From the NCBI GenBank assembly GCA_040266255.1, contig JBDQEV010000009.1, forward strand, positions 1-41,726: 41,726 nucleotides of DNA, in the 5' to 3' direction. Below the pieces are notes generated by a model that saw only the letters and a program-made list of their open reading frames with translations, searched no databases and was not told the DNA's origin. This DNA is from Comchoanobacter sp040266255. GTDB taxonomy: Bacteria; Pseudomonadota; Gammaproteobacteria; Comchoanobacterales; Comchoanobacteraceae. Positions within the stretch are counted from its first letter, which is position 1. Every line of letters begins with the position of its first letter. Of this stretch, positions 15,768 through 24,707 are shown in pieces. Position numbers and translations under genes: made by a program.

Positions 15768-16646
15768 ATGGATGTGAAGGTAGCAATTATTGGTGCAACA
15801 GGACTGGTAGGAAGGGAATGTATAACTATCTTAAAAGATATGGAGTGTATGATTGATGCTGTTGCTTCAGATCAATCTGCTGGAAGTAAGATTGTCATAG
15901 CGAAAAAGTCGTATGATGTTAGGGGGATTTCATCATATGTATTTGATGGCGTAGATGTAGCATTTATTTGCACATCAAGTTCTGTGGCGAAGAATATCAT
16001 ACCTAAAATTAAGCGGCATGTTATGGTTATTGATAATTCCTCAGCGTTTAGAATGGATGCCAGTATTCCTTTAGTGGTAGCAAAAACAGCACATATTGAT
16101 GAATACTATGGTGCATCTCATATTGCTAGCCCAAACTGTATTGTAACTCCTGTTGCGATGATATTGAACTTAGTACCAAGTGCTGAAGATATAGTGCTAA
16201 CGACTTTTCAGTCCTTATCAGGTGCAGGTCAAAATATGCTTGAACAAAAGGGTGAATTTAGTGAAAAGATTACGCCATATATTGGTGGTATGCATTCAGA
16301 TGGTCAATGCGATGAAGAGTTAAAAATAGTCCAAGAGGTAGAGAAGATATGTGGGAAAAGTATACATGTTTTATGTACAAGAGCGCCACTGAGCTATTTA
16401 CATCAATTTCATATTAGTTTCAAAATATCAATTTCCTATCGAAAGTTACTTGAGATTTTAGAAGACTGTCCTTATATTAGTTTTAGAGACTGCAGCATAA
16501 AAGGAACGATGCTGATTAAAGTTTCAAGAGTTATGTATCAAGGTGGAAGAGTGTCTTTGTGGGCGATCTCAGATAATCTACATTTGGGTGCAGCAGGTAA
16601 TATGGTTGAGATTTTTAAGAGACTAGCAAAAGAGAGGGTAATATAA
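15768..16646 (+). CDS. asd: Aspartate-semialdehyde dehydrogenase
   Basis: Reduces aspartyl phosphate to the semialdehyde on the way to lysine, diaminopimelate, threonine and methionine. 292 residues against about 335-370 for the family. VAIIGATGLVGRE is the NADP-binding turn; ASPNCIVTP carries catalytic Cys124; IDNSSAFRMD binds substrate phosphate. The usual RVP...GH region reads CTRAPLSYLHQFH. The shortened size and drift in the C-terminal part suggest either a streamlined enzyme or relaxed constraint. Position before fimV and truA is as in other gammaproteobacteria. Confidence 0.88.
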   Translation: MDVKVAIIGATGLVGRECITILKDMECMIDAVASDQSAGSKIVIAKKSYDVRGISSYVFDGVDVAFICTSSSVAKNIIPKIKRHVMVIDNSSAFRMDASIPLVVAKTAHIDEYYGASHIASPNCIVTPVAMILNLVPSAEDIVLTTFQSLSGAGQNMLEQKGEFSEKITPYIGGMHSDGQCDEELKIVQEVEKICGKSIHVLCTRAPLSYLHQFHISFKISISYRKLLEILEDCPYISFRDCSIKGTMLIKVSRVMYQGGRVSLWAISDNLHLGAAGNMVEIFKRLAKERVI

Positions 16647-17083
16647 TGACAGATAAGAAATATCCAGTTGATTTCTTGAATCAAACAGATGTAGACGGCG
16701 GAGATGATGGCGGTGATGTTTCAGGCGGCCAAGGCCAGGAAGAGTCATGGACACAGATTTTAGACTCTTTAGGTGTGGATGCAAGAGCGATGAGTAAAGC
16801 AGAGATTCAAGCGATTATTAGAAACTATACAGAAGGCAAGCAAGCCTCATCGAATGTTTATGATATCAAGTCTGGGGAGAAGGTTTCTTCAATTAATCGT
16901 AAAGAGAGTAAAGAGGGTGATAACACACGTTATTATACTTTATCGGAAGATCAGTCAGGGCCTGCAACTTCTAGAGAAGTTGAAGAAAGTAAATCAAAAG
17001 ACCAAAGATCAGATAAAGAAGATAAACATACGCCCTCAGCTCCAGTATTTGATCCGAAGCCTAAGGGTCCTGGATTAAGTTAA
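16646..17083 (+). CDS. Acidic low-complexity orphan protein
   Basis: 145 residues, not recognised. The ATG overlaps the asd stop by one base, so it is translationally coupled. A Gly/Asp-rich stretch (DGGDDGGDVSGGQGQ) precedes a short predicted helix region (WTQILDSLGVDARAMSKAEI), then a highly charged Lys/Glu/Ser tail and a Pro-rich end. No signal peptide or membrane segment. Composition suggests an intrinsically disordered protein. Confidence 0.55.
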   Translation: MTDKKYPVDFLNQTDVDGGDDGGDVSGGQGQEESWTQILDSLGVDARAMSKAEIQAIIRNYTEGKQASSNVYDIKSGEKVSSINRKESKEGDNTRYYTLSEDQSGPATSREVEESKSKDQRSDKEDKHTPSAPVFDPKPKGPGLS

Positions 17084-17367
17084 ATATTATCAAGGGCTTG
17101 AATGGCTTTTTCTCGTATGTTAACATCAGATGAATTGATGAGTTCATTAAGTATGTCTTTAGCATTTTGTATTTGATTCATTTCAACATATGCTTGAGCA
17201 AGATCTAAGCGTGACTGTAAGCTTGAGGTGTCTTGTAAGAAGTCGTACTCACCATCTTCAAGTTGATATAATTTAGTTGAAGGTATTGAGTGATAGATTG
17301 TTTGCATCAGAGCCAAGAAGCCGATGCATGCTAAGATATATGAAGAGTAGTAAAGGGCAATGTTCAT
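17080..17367 (-). CDS. FimV C-terminal-domain protein, miniature and inverted
   Basis: 95 residues: an N-terminal membrane helix (YYSSYILACIGFLALM), a short spacer and LDLAQAYVEMNQIQNAKDIL, the TPR-like C-terminal FimV domain (usual form LDLARAYIDMGD...AREIL). FimV is a very large peptidoglycan-linked hub protein and is normally encoded between asd and truA on their strand. Here only the membrane and C-terminal part survive, on the opposite strand and overlapping the preceding gene end by 4 bp. Confidence 0.6.
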   Translation of the reverse strand: MNIALYYSSYILACIGFLALMQTIYHSIPSTKLYQLEDGEYDFLQDTSSLQSRLDLAQAYVEMNQIQNAKDILNELINSSDVNIREKAIQALDNI

Positions 17368-17408
17368 GATTTCATCCGTTTAGGTTATTATAAGATAGTT
17401 GATTGAAG

Positions 17409-18197
17409 ATGAAAAGTGTGAAAATAAGAAGGGTAGCGTTTGGAGTAGCATATTGTGGTGTAAGTTATGCTGGATTTCAGCTGCAGCCGAATCTAGAAAC
17501 AGTAGAAAAGCATTTATTATTTGCTTTAGAGAAGATTTCTGGAGAAAAGTTACAAATTCATTGTGCGGGGAGAACTGATACAGGCGTGCATGCTCTTTGC
17601 CAAGTGATTCATATTGATACAACCATATTAAGAGATTCAGAGGCATGGATAAAGGGTGTAAATGCATTTTTGCCGGCAGATATTCAAGTGCACTGGGTAA
17701 AATATGTGGATGATGGTTTTCATGCAAGATTTAGCGCAAAAAGTCGCTCATATATTTACTATCTATGTGATCAAGATAGGCACTTGTTTGAGCAGCCATA
17801 TATCTGGTATACCAAATCACTCAATGTAGATGCAATGCATCAAGCATCTCAAATTCTTTTAGGTGAGCATGACTTTAGGGCGTTTCAGTCAAAGATTTGT
17901 CAATCAAGTGTCTCTTATAGAAATATGATGAACATCTCAGTTCGTAGAGAGAATGGGGTGGTTCGAGTTGATTTAACAGCCAATGCATTTTTACACCGTA
18001 TGGTTAGAAAGATTGTAGCATCGTTAGTTGCAATTGGAGACGGGAGAGTGACTCAGCAATCATTTAAAGCTGCTTTTGAAGCGGGGGATCGGTCAAAAGT
18101 TCCAGGTCAAGCACCGGCAAAAGCTTTATTTTTAAGTAACGTATGTTATGGTGAGGATATCGAGGTTTTATGCTTGGAAGAGTTTTTAGGGAGATAA
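17409..18197 (+). CDS. truA: tRNA pseudouridine(38-40) synthase
   Basis: Isomerises uridines 38-40 in the anticodon arm of tRNAs. 262 residues from the ATG at 17409; a TTG at 17403 would add two. GRTDTGVHA carries catalytic Asp57; SYAGFQLQPNLETVE, KSRSYIYYL and NAFLHRMVRKIV are typical TruA segments. Neighbourhood asd-(fimV)-truA is conserved. Confidence 0.96.
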   Translation: MKSVKIRRVAFGVAYCGVSYAGFQLQPNLETVEKHLLFALEKISGEKLQIHCAGRTDTGVHALCQVIHIDTTILRDSEAWIKGVNAFLPADIQVHWVKYVDDGFHARFSAKSRSYIYYLCDQDRHLFEQPYIWYTKSLNVDAMHQASQILLGEHDFRAFQSKICQSSVSYRNMMNISVRRENGVVRVDLTANAFLHRMVRKIVASLVAIGDGRVTQQSFKAAFEAGDRSKVPGQAPAKALFLSNVCYGEDIEVLCLEEFLGR

Positions 18198-18198
18198 A

Positions 18199-19326
18199 AT
18201 GTTTTTTTTCAACGAGGATTCAACGGATCCTGCAGCAGATATAGAATTAACTGTTTATAAAGTAATGCAACCACAGCTTGTTTTATCGCATAAAGAAATA
18301 AAAAAGCAGCTGGATGAGTTAAAATCTTTAGTCAAGCTGCCAGAGCAGATCTGGGTGCTTGTTTATGTGAAGATGATCGAATCTTTTATTCAATTTTGTC
18401 AGCATATCCCACTAGATCAATCAAGTGAGGAGTTATACTTTTATCAGAGGATTAAAAGGGCTTTAACAACGCTTCAGTTTTACGCACCTCTAATTCGCCA
18501 GAATAAAGGCTTTGGGCATGATGAGGATCGTTTGATATTTGCTTTTTTCTCAGCAGCAATGTTAAGTGGTATTGGCCGAATTTTTCAGGATTATAGTCTA
18601 TATCAGGTAAATGAAAGTGGGCAATATCAGTATACTTGGTTTCCAAATGTAAAGCCTTTATCCGGTTTTTATAAAAGGCGAATAAGAACTGCACAGTCAA
18701 ACTTGTATGTTGCTCAGATGCATATTAATTATGCGTTACTGATTTTGCCTAATGAGGCTGCAGCATGGTTGATGGAAGACCAAGCTTTATATGTGATGTG
18801 GGTCAATGCTTTAGTTGATTTTCAGCAAGGATTTGATCGCTTTGATATTGATGTGGGTCTTAAGCAAGAAAGGTCAAGTAAAGAGGTTGTAGATCTTAAT
18901 TTAGAGAATGATCAGTTAACACCTGATGAGATGACTGAAGTCGAGAAGTTTTGGGCGTGGCTGAAAAAATCTGCTGCTAATGCCAAAGATGCCAGGGCTT
19001 TAAAGGCGTTAGGCATTGAAGGGCATGAGTCTTCTTATGTTTGTGATATTGACCGTTTAGTAGAGCAATATGCAAAGAATCATAAAACTTCTATTCATAA
19101 GAAGATAAACATTAAAAGAGATATTGAGCATCTTGGAGTTGGGGTGGTTGAATCAGACCTGTTGGTGATTGAAAAGGATAGTGGAAGTTTACCAGTGCTT
19201 TCTACTGTTGCAGCAGCACAGTCTCAATCACATATTGGTGCTCCAGAGAGATTCTTTTCTCGTGTCGCCGGAATAGCAACGCAGTTCATGCAGGCATATA
19301 CTCAGCAAGGTTCCTCTAGGCAATAG
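18199..19326 (+). CDS. Orphan with TraI_2/MobH-like (degenerate HD) region
   Basis: 375 residues. The region FAFFSAAMLSGIGRIFQDYS followed by YTWFPNVKPLSGFYKRR resembles the TraI_2 domain of MobH relaxases, where the matching segment is LLHDIGK...W.P, but the HD metal ligands are replaced (SG). The C-terminal part is charged and unrecognised. It begins one base after truA ends and is probably co-transcribed. The relaxase link is tentative; if real, the protein has lost that chemistry. Confidence 0.4.
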   Translation: MFFFNEDSTDPAADIELTVYKVMQPQLVLSHKEIKKQLDELKSLVKLPEQIWVLVYVKMIESFIQFCQHIPLDQSSEELYFYQRIKRALTTLQFYAPLIRQNKGFGHDEDRLIFAFFSAAMLSGIGRIFQDYSLYQVNESGQYQYTWFPNVKPLSGFYKRRIRTAQSNLYVAQMHINYALLILPNEAAAWLMEDQALYVMWVNALVDFQQGFDRFDIDVGLKQERSSKEVVDLNLENDQLTPDEMTEVEKFWAWLKKSAANAKDARALKALGIEGHESSYVCDIDRLVEQYAKNHKTSIHKKINIKRDIEHLGVGVVESDLLVIEKDSGSLPVLSTVAAAQSQSHIGAPERFFSRVAGIATQFMQAYTQQGSSRQ

Positions 19327-19426
19327 AGATATAGGCAGGGGAGCTTGATTTTAATTTGCAAACATGACAACATGATTTAAAACAGAGTTCGTAGTGAGCA
19401 GCTTAATTGATTCTATCTTATCACAA

Positions 19427-19939
19427 ATGAATGTCTTTGATTATATAGCCACAGCTATTGTAATCATCTCCGGTTTCTATGGTTTAATGCGGGGTGTAGT
19501 TAAAGAGGCAGTCTCCCTAGTTGCATGGTTTTCAGCAGTATGGCTAGCATATTTATACTCAAGTGATTTAAGCATCTATCTTGCGTCTCATATAGAAACG
19601 CAACTATTGAGAAGTCTACTGGTAGTGGTTGTTATTTTCGCTTCTGTGTTGATTGCAAGTTCTTTTGTAAGACGAATAGCCATGGTTCTCATAGAGCAAG
19701 TTGGGCTTGGAGGGCTGGATCATTTATTAGGCTTTGTCTTCGGTTTAGCTAGAGGTTGTGTCATTTTAATGCTAATTATCTTAGTGCTTGATGTTCTTGG
19801 CTTTGCATCAGACACTTGGTGGCAACAATCTTGGAGTATCAGTAAACTATCAATTTTGATAGGTGTTATGCCTGAGCATGTCCCTACAGCATTTATAGAT
19901 GTATACCGCGATGTAACAGGTGTATTTAATTTTAGTTAA
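19427..19939 (+). CDS. cvpA: CvpA family inner-membrane protein
   Basis: 170 residues from the ATG at 19427, whose context (MNVFDYIATAIVIISGFYGL then MRGVVKEAVSLVAW) matches the E. coli CvpA N-terminus; a GTG at 19394 would add 11. Four membrane segments with the conserved RG-KEA loop. CvpA is linked to colicin V production, bile/deoxycholate tolerance and envelope homeostasis. Its usual partner purF is absent here. Confidence 0.85.
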   Translation: MNVFDYIATAIVIISGFYGLMRGVVKEAVSLVAWFSAVWLAYLYSSDLSIYLASHIETQLLRSLLVVVVIFASVLIASSFVRRIAMVLIEQVGLGGLDHLLGFVFGLARGCVILMLIILVLDVLGFASDTWWQQSWSISKLSILIGVMPEHVPTAFIDVYRDVTGVFNFS

Positions 19940-20852
19940 CTGCATTCTTTATTAGCCAGAGTGATAACAGTGCAGCAATAGAGTGATGGGAGAAGCCTTT
20001 AAGAGAGGTTTCCATTGCAATGAGTTCTTGATGCTGTTTTTGAATCTCTTGTTGGCTATAAGAATTTAGGAGTATTTTAGCTTGCTTTTGCTGATTTTGC
20101 CATGGGAACTGTTTAGGTAGCAAGGCTGCATTTTCTTTACATAGTGATAGTTTTCGCCAGTGGCTAACTAAAATCCAGTATATGCTAGCCCATTCATTTT
20201 CTTCTATAGATTTAATCATTAGTTTTAATGTAGATTTACATTGAGTTAATGCGCTGAGTATATCAATTGGGCTATAGTCACTCTGTTGTTTGAGTACAAT
20301 TCGAACTTCTTCATCACTGATTGTAGTTTTCCCATATATTTGCTGCAGCTTTTCTAATGTGATAGGAATTAGCAGTTCTCGTCCTTGAGTGCAGAGAATA
20401 ACCCATTTCGCTGCCTTAGGAGTAATTTTAATTTGTAGGTTCTCTGCTAAAAGTATGACTTCTTTTGATGCGTAGGGTTCTTTCAGTGGGTATGATTGTA
20501 TCACGAGTGAAAGTGATTTTATCCAGTCACATTTAGCAGGCTTTTTATTTACCCCAAATATAATCACTTTTTTTTGCAGTGTAGGGCTTAGTTTTAATGA
20601 CTGAAGTAGATTGTCTTTGGTCAGTCTAATGAGCCAAACTTCATCTTCATCAAATAGTGATTGTGTCGCAAGTGATTCTCTTAGCTCAAGGCAATCTTGA
20701 GCAGAAGTGACTAATGCGCGTCTAATCGGGTGCTTATGATGCTTGAGGTAGCGATTGATTACCTGGTTTGAAATAAGGCCTTCTGGTCCAATGATTAAAA
20801 CTGAGGAACAGTTTTTTTCCCATCCTGGCTGTAATTTAAAAAATGGCGTCAT
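19932..20852 (-). CDS. holA: DNA polymerase III delta subunit
   Basis: Opens the beta clamp within the clamp loader. 306 residues against 343 in E. coli. The AAA+-like fold without a Walker A is recognisable from QSLFDEDEVWLIRL, then KKVIIFGVNKKPAK, and the helical C-terminal part with ALTQCKSTLKLM and YWILVSHWRKL. It overlaps cvpA by 8 bp (convergent) and the upstream periplasmic gene by 4 bp. The clamp-loader partner dnaX is also in the window. Confidence 0.85.
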   Translation of the reverse strand: MTPFFKLQPGWEKNCSSVLIIGPEGLISNQVINRYLKHHKHPIRRALVTSAQDCLELRESLATQSLFDEDEVWLIRLTKDNLLQSLKLSPTLQKKVIIFGVNKKPAKCDWIKSLSLVIQSYPLKEPYASKEVILLAENLQIKITPKAAKWVILCTQGRELLIPITLEKLQQIYGKTTISDEEVRIVLKQQSDYSPIDILSALTQCKSTLKLMIKSIEENEWASIYWILVSHWRKLSLCKENAALLPKQFPWQNQQKQAKILLNSYSQQEIQKQHQELIAMETSLKGFSHHSIAALLSLWLIKNAVN

Positions 20853-22303
20853 ATGCTTTTGATAGTAACCTTAGCAGGTAGGGTTGCACTCAATATTGCT
20901 TCTTTTGCATCCGGCTGATCAACCATCAGGCTGATTATTCCAAGTGCGGCTGGTGACGAAATGTTTGCTTCAACTTCTTGTGTGTTAAGCGCAAGGTCAA
21001 ATAACTCATCATTGATGTTAAGTTGCATACTTTGAGGGTCAACATGCTTGATGTTGATATAGTCTTCAGTTGTTTCGTCTGCGTAGTTTGTCCATGAGAG
21101 CTTGGATTGTAGTACACCTGTATCTGTATCGAAAAATACAGGTGTGCTACCAGTGGATTGTGAACTATAAGTTAGAGTGGCACAGTTTTGCATAAAGCTT
21201 CGTACACGCTCGTCTGAGATTAGGTTAAAGAAGTCTTTCGCATTTTCAGTAAACTGCGCTGTAAGTTTACCGTTCAGTGGGCCTTCATCCTCTTGCAGTA
21301 CATTGAAGTTCCCACTCCAAGCAGAAGTTGTAAATATGATAGATGTTTCACTAAGGTCTGGTAGATCCTTATATAAGATGTTGATTGGAGATAGGGCTGG
21401 CAGGTATTGTTGTTCTGCCTCTCCTAGATTCAGGATTGGTGCTAATATCCCAATATACTCAGGGGTGACTGATAGATTCACAATATTGACATAAGTTAGG
21501 ACTTTGTTTTCAATCTCTAAGTTAAATTCATCAAAAGAGACTAGGTTGGTTGAGTTTTGGTCGCGTGCTTTCAGCTCAAACTTACTGCTGTCTGGAGTGT
21601 ATTTTATGAGCACGTATCCGCTTTTTGTGTCAGTTAATACATTCAGTATTTGCCCTGTCGTTTTGCTGTTAATCATCTCAATGCTAGAGGGAGTGGTATT
21701 TTGAGGATCAATAGATAGTGCAATTTTTTCGACACTTTGAGATACATCAATGTTGAACATTGCACTTTTTGCACCTAGGTTGATTGATTCAAGGTTAGCT
21801 TCAATGCTTTGATCGTTTAGTGCAGAAGGAATAAAGACTGCGAGGTTGTCGACAGATATGCTGAATACTTCAGCGTTGTCACGTTGGCCTGAAATTTTCA
21901 GATCTTTGCTGTTGATCATGTAGCTCATAACTTCAGCGTTACTAAAAATTAGAGGCTTGGATAAAGGTGCACTAATGGAAAAATAGTCTGCAGAGAGTTC
22001 AGCGCTAGCTCCATCTGGTGTTTCTTTATCTTGCTTTATGTCTTTGGAGGCAAGTGTTAGCTTGGTTCCGAGTAGGTTGGGCTTAATTGATGTATCAATT
22101 TCAATGTCATCAAATGCTATTTTGTACTGAATACTTCTTTTAAGAGGAGAAAGCTTTGATGATAAAATTTGAGCTGAAGGAATATCATTGATTAACTTAT
22201 CAGAATACGTCTGCAAAGAGGTCAATATTGCGATTTGATATGAGAGAAATAATAAAATAATAGTAATGGCACTGACGCTTATTCTTTTCTCAGTTTTGTT
22301 CAT
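20849..22303 (-). CDS. Periplasmic protein with one N-terminal anchor, unknown function
   Basis: 484 residues, not recognised. A single membrane helix (SAITIILLFLSYQIAIL) near residues 9-26 is followed by a long beta-rich, Ser/Asn/Ile-rich periplasmic part without cysteine pairs or catalytic motifs. The composition recalls the DUF945/DUF2125/AsmA-like periplasmic families. It is translationally coupled to holA, a place usually held by the lipoprotein LptE, but it is far larger and has no lipobox. Confidence 0.55.
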   Translation of the reverse strand: MNKTEKRISVSAITIILLFLSYQIAILTSLQTYSDKLINDIPSAQILSSKLSPLKRSIQYKIAFDDIEIDTSIKPNLLGTKLTLASKDIKQDKETPDGASAELSADYFSISAPLSKPLIFSNAEVMSYMINSKDLKISGQRDNAEVFSISVDNLAVFIPSALNDQSIEANLESINLGAKSAMFNIDVSQSVEKIALSIDPQNTTPSSIEMINSKTTGQILNVLTDTKSGYVLIKYTPDSSKFELKARDQNSTNLVSFDEFNLEIENKVLTYVNIVNLSVTPEYIGILAPILNLGEAEQQYLPALSPINILYKDLPDLSETSIIFTTSAWSGNFNVLQEDEGPLNGKLTAQFTENAKDFFNLISDERVRSFMQNCATLTYSSQSTGSTPVFFDTDTGVLQSKLSWTNYADETTEDYINIKHVDPQSMQLNINDELFDLALNTQEVEANISSPAALGIISLMVDQPDAKEAILSATLPAKVTIKSI

Positions 22304-22499
22304 GCTATGCTCCTTTCAGTTGTATTTAATTTATCATATGAGTTTGCTGAATGGCAAGTATATTGTCATGATGTTTTTCTGTGATAAAGGTGTAGTTGTC
22401 AATTTTTTTGCGTTGTTTTAAATTGCAAATTTCATTGAAATAATTGATGCAGGTGTAGGCGTAATTTATTATACTATAAAAAACTGCTGGGACTGGCTG

Positions 22500-23759
22500 A
22501 TGCAGCATCGATACAATTCCTTAAAGCCCTATATTTATTGGGGGGTGTCCGTATTATGCTTCTTATTGCATTTGTTAATCCAGGTTTCTTCAGGCGTGCT
22601 TGTGAAGCAGTTGGCGCAAGAGCTTTCATTAGACACCGTATCTTCTGCATTTTTGATGGGTATGGTATTCTACCCTAATATTTGTCTACAAATTCCTGCT
22701 GGGATTATTACAGATAGGTTTGGTGCCAGAATGGTATTAACCGTTGGGGCGCTAACTTGCTCGGTAGGTGCTTTTGGTTTTGCACAAGCTGCAACTTACG
22801 CACAAATTTGTTTCTTTAGAGTAATTATGGGGGCTGGCTTGTCATTTTCATTTGTCTCAATGGCGTTTTTGATTGCAAACTGGATGAAAAGGGAGTCGTT
22901 TTCAATGATGTTTAGTATTGCAGAAATGATTGCTTTATTATGCTCTATGTATGGTATGCAGTATTTGGCGTATCAGTTGCCAACTTATGGTTGGCGATAT
23001 TTTGTGTTTATCATCTCCATAGCTGCATTTTTTCTGGGCGTTAGTGCATTTCTGTTGATTAAGGATCGCCCTGATGATATGGAGAGTAGCCGTTCCAAGC
23101 TTTCAATGTCAGATTTGCTGTTTCAGCTCAAATCTTTTTTAGTGGATCATAAGATGTGGGCAAATGGGCTGTACTCAGGGCTGTTGTTTGCAAACTTGAC
23201 ATGCTTTGTTGCCCAACTTGGGCCATCATATTTAGAGAAGACCACAGGTGCTGATTTTGCTGAAGCTGCATCTGCTTGTACGATGTTAACATTGGGCTTG
23301 GTGGTTGGCTGTCCGCTCATTGGGTTGGTATTGTCTAAAGTGGAGAGAATTCATTTGGTCTTATCTATTGCTGCACTAGTCGCATCAATTTCAATGTCAA
23401 TAGTTGTCATGTTTACATCATTGTCTCTGGGGTTTGTTTCTATAATGTTATTTATTTGTGGTCTGGCTTCAGTTGCATACTTGGTGCCTTTTACTATCAC
23501 GCATTTCTATGTTCGACCAGGTTCAAAAAGTACTGCAATTGGCTTTACAAATTTGCTCAGTACGATTTTTGGGCCTGGGTTAACCCTAGTTATAGGGTTT
23601 ATGATTAAATCACATCGTATTGCTAATGGTTTAGAGATTGCATCTGTTGAGAGCTACCAGTATGGTATGAACTTGCTGCCAATGATGATGTTTCTAGCAG
23701 CGTTAATTTCTTTCTTTGTTCCGCAAACACATAAGGCAGGTCAGCAAAATGATATCTAG
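22500..23759 (+). CDS. MFS transporter
   Basis: 419 residues with about 12 membrane helices. The loop between helices 2 and 3, IPAGIITDRFGARMVL, is the MFS motif (G-x-x-x-D-R-x-G-x-R). The sequence resembles the Pht/ProP-like transporters that are numerous in Legionella and Coxiella and import nutrients from the host vacuole; the substrate is not predictable. The ATG lies after a TATACT (22470-22475). The end overlaps tpiA by 11 bp. Confidence 0.85.
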   Translation: MQHRYNSLKPYIYWGVSVLCFLLHLLIQVSSGVLVKQLAQELSLDTVSSAFLMGMVFYPNICLQIPAGIITDRFGARMVLTVGALTCSVGAFGFAQAATYAQICFFRVIMGAGLSFSFVSMAFLIANWMKRESFSMMFSIAEMIALLCSMYGMQYLAYQLPTYGWRYFVFIISIAAFFLGVSAFLLIKDRPDDMESSRSKLSMSDLLFQLKSFLVDHKMWANGLYSGLLFANLTCFVAQLGPSYLEKTTGADFAEAASACTMLTLGLVVGCPLIGLVLSKVERIHLVLSIAALVASISMSIVVMFTSLSLGFVSIMLFICGLASVAYLVPFTITHFYVRPGSKSTAIGFTNLLSTIFGPGLTLVIGFMIKSHRIANGLEIASVESYQYGMNLLPMMMFLAALISFFVPQTHKAGQQNDI

Positions 23760-24426
23760 ATTAGTATTGAATCTAAAAATGCATGAGGTATCAGCATTAT
23801 TGGGTGAGTACCGTCAATTAGATTTGCCATTAGATTTGCTGGTGCCATTTCCGTATTTAGAGCAAGCAAGGAGAGTCTTGAAAGACTCTTTGGTAAGAGT
23901 TGGGGCTCAGGATGTTTCAGCTTATCCTAGTGGTGCTCATACTGGGCAAGTCTCCCATGAGATGCTGAAATATTTTGGGGTGTCTATGGTATTAATTGGG
24001 CACCAAGAAGTAGGGGACTCTAGAGAAGTTTTAAAGGAGAAGCTTGCTTTAACGCAGCGGTTTAATATGGATGTTTTGTACTGTGTAAGTGGGTTAGCAA
24101 ATACCCCAGAGTTGATTGAGCAGCTTTCATGCTTAAGTCATCTTAAGGGTGTTTCAGTTGCTTATGAGCCAGTAGGTGCGATTGGTAGTGGTGACGCTGC
24201 TGGGGTGGATTCAATCAATGCGGCTGTGCAATTTATCAAGGCGCATCTTCAAAAAACTTTTCCTAGTAATTCTGATGAAACTACAGTATTATACGGGGGT
24301 AGTGTTAACAATAATAATTGTCTAGAGATTTTGCGTCAGACACAAGTTGATGGTTTACTGATTGGTGGAGCATCTTTGGATATGACAGTCTTGAGGGAGG
24401 TTGTAGATATATGCAAACAGTTTTAA
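23749..24426 (+). CDS. tpiA: Triosephosphate isomerase
   Basis: Interconverts dihydroxyacetone phosphate and glyceraldehyde 3-phosphate. 225 residues from the ATG at 23749 (family about 250). Catalytic residues are in place: Lys10 in NLKM, His85 in LIGHQE, and Glu140 in VAYEPV. Loop 6 departs from the consensus VWAIGTGK: it reads VGAIGSGD, so the hinge Trp is Gly143. YGGSVNNNN and LLIGGASLD bind phosphate. It is coupled to the MFS gene and overlaps secG by 16 bp. Confidence 0.92.
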   Translation: MISRLVLNLKMHEVSALLGEYRQLDLPLDLLVPFPYLEQARRVLKDSLVRVGAQDVSAYPSGAHTGQVSHEMLKYFGVSMVLIGHQEVGDSREVLKEKLALTQRFNMDVLYCVSGLANTPELIEQLSCLSHLKGVSVAYEPVGAIGSGDAAGVDSINAAVQFIKAHLQKTFPSNSDETTVLYGGSVNNNNCLEILRQTQVDGLLIGGASLDMTVLREVVDICKQF

Positions 24427-24707
24427 TTGTCGTTCATAGTTTGATATGTATTTCTTTGATTGCGTTGGTCATTGTCCAGCAAGGTCGAGGTGCAGATGCA
24501 GGTATTACTTTTGGAAGTGGAAATGCTAGCAGTGTATTTGGTGCATCTGGTTCTACGTCTTTCTTAGTGAGGTTAACCACAATTTTTGCAGTTTTATTCT
24601 TTATTACAACTTTAATGCTCGGAATTCAGGCAAAGTCTCTGAATTATTCTGCATATGATGATTTGTTGTTGGATGACATTATGGAAAATGCCGAAGTGGT
24701 GGAATAG
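24411..24707 (+). CDS. secG: Protein-export membrane protein SecG
   Basis: 98 residues; two membrane helices (TVLIVVHSLICISLIALVIV and FAVLFFITTLML) flanking the conserved QQGRGADAGITFGSGNASSV and FGASGS. Assists SecYEG translocation. The last six codons and stop lie inside tRNA-Leu, the stop TAG falling in the D-loop region. Confidence 0.95.
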   Translation: MQTVLIVVHSLICISLIALVIVQQGRGADAGITFGSGNASSVFGASGSTSFLVRLTTIFAVLFFITTLMLGIQAKSLNYSAYDDLLLDDIMENAEVVE

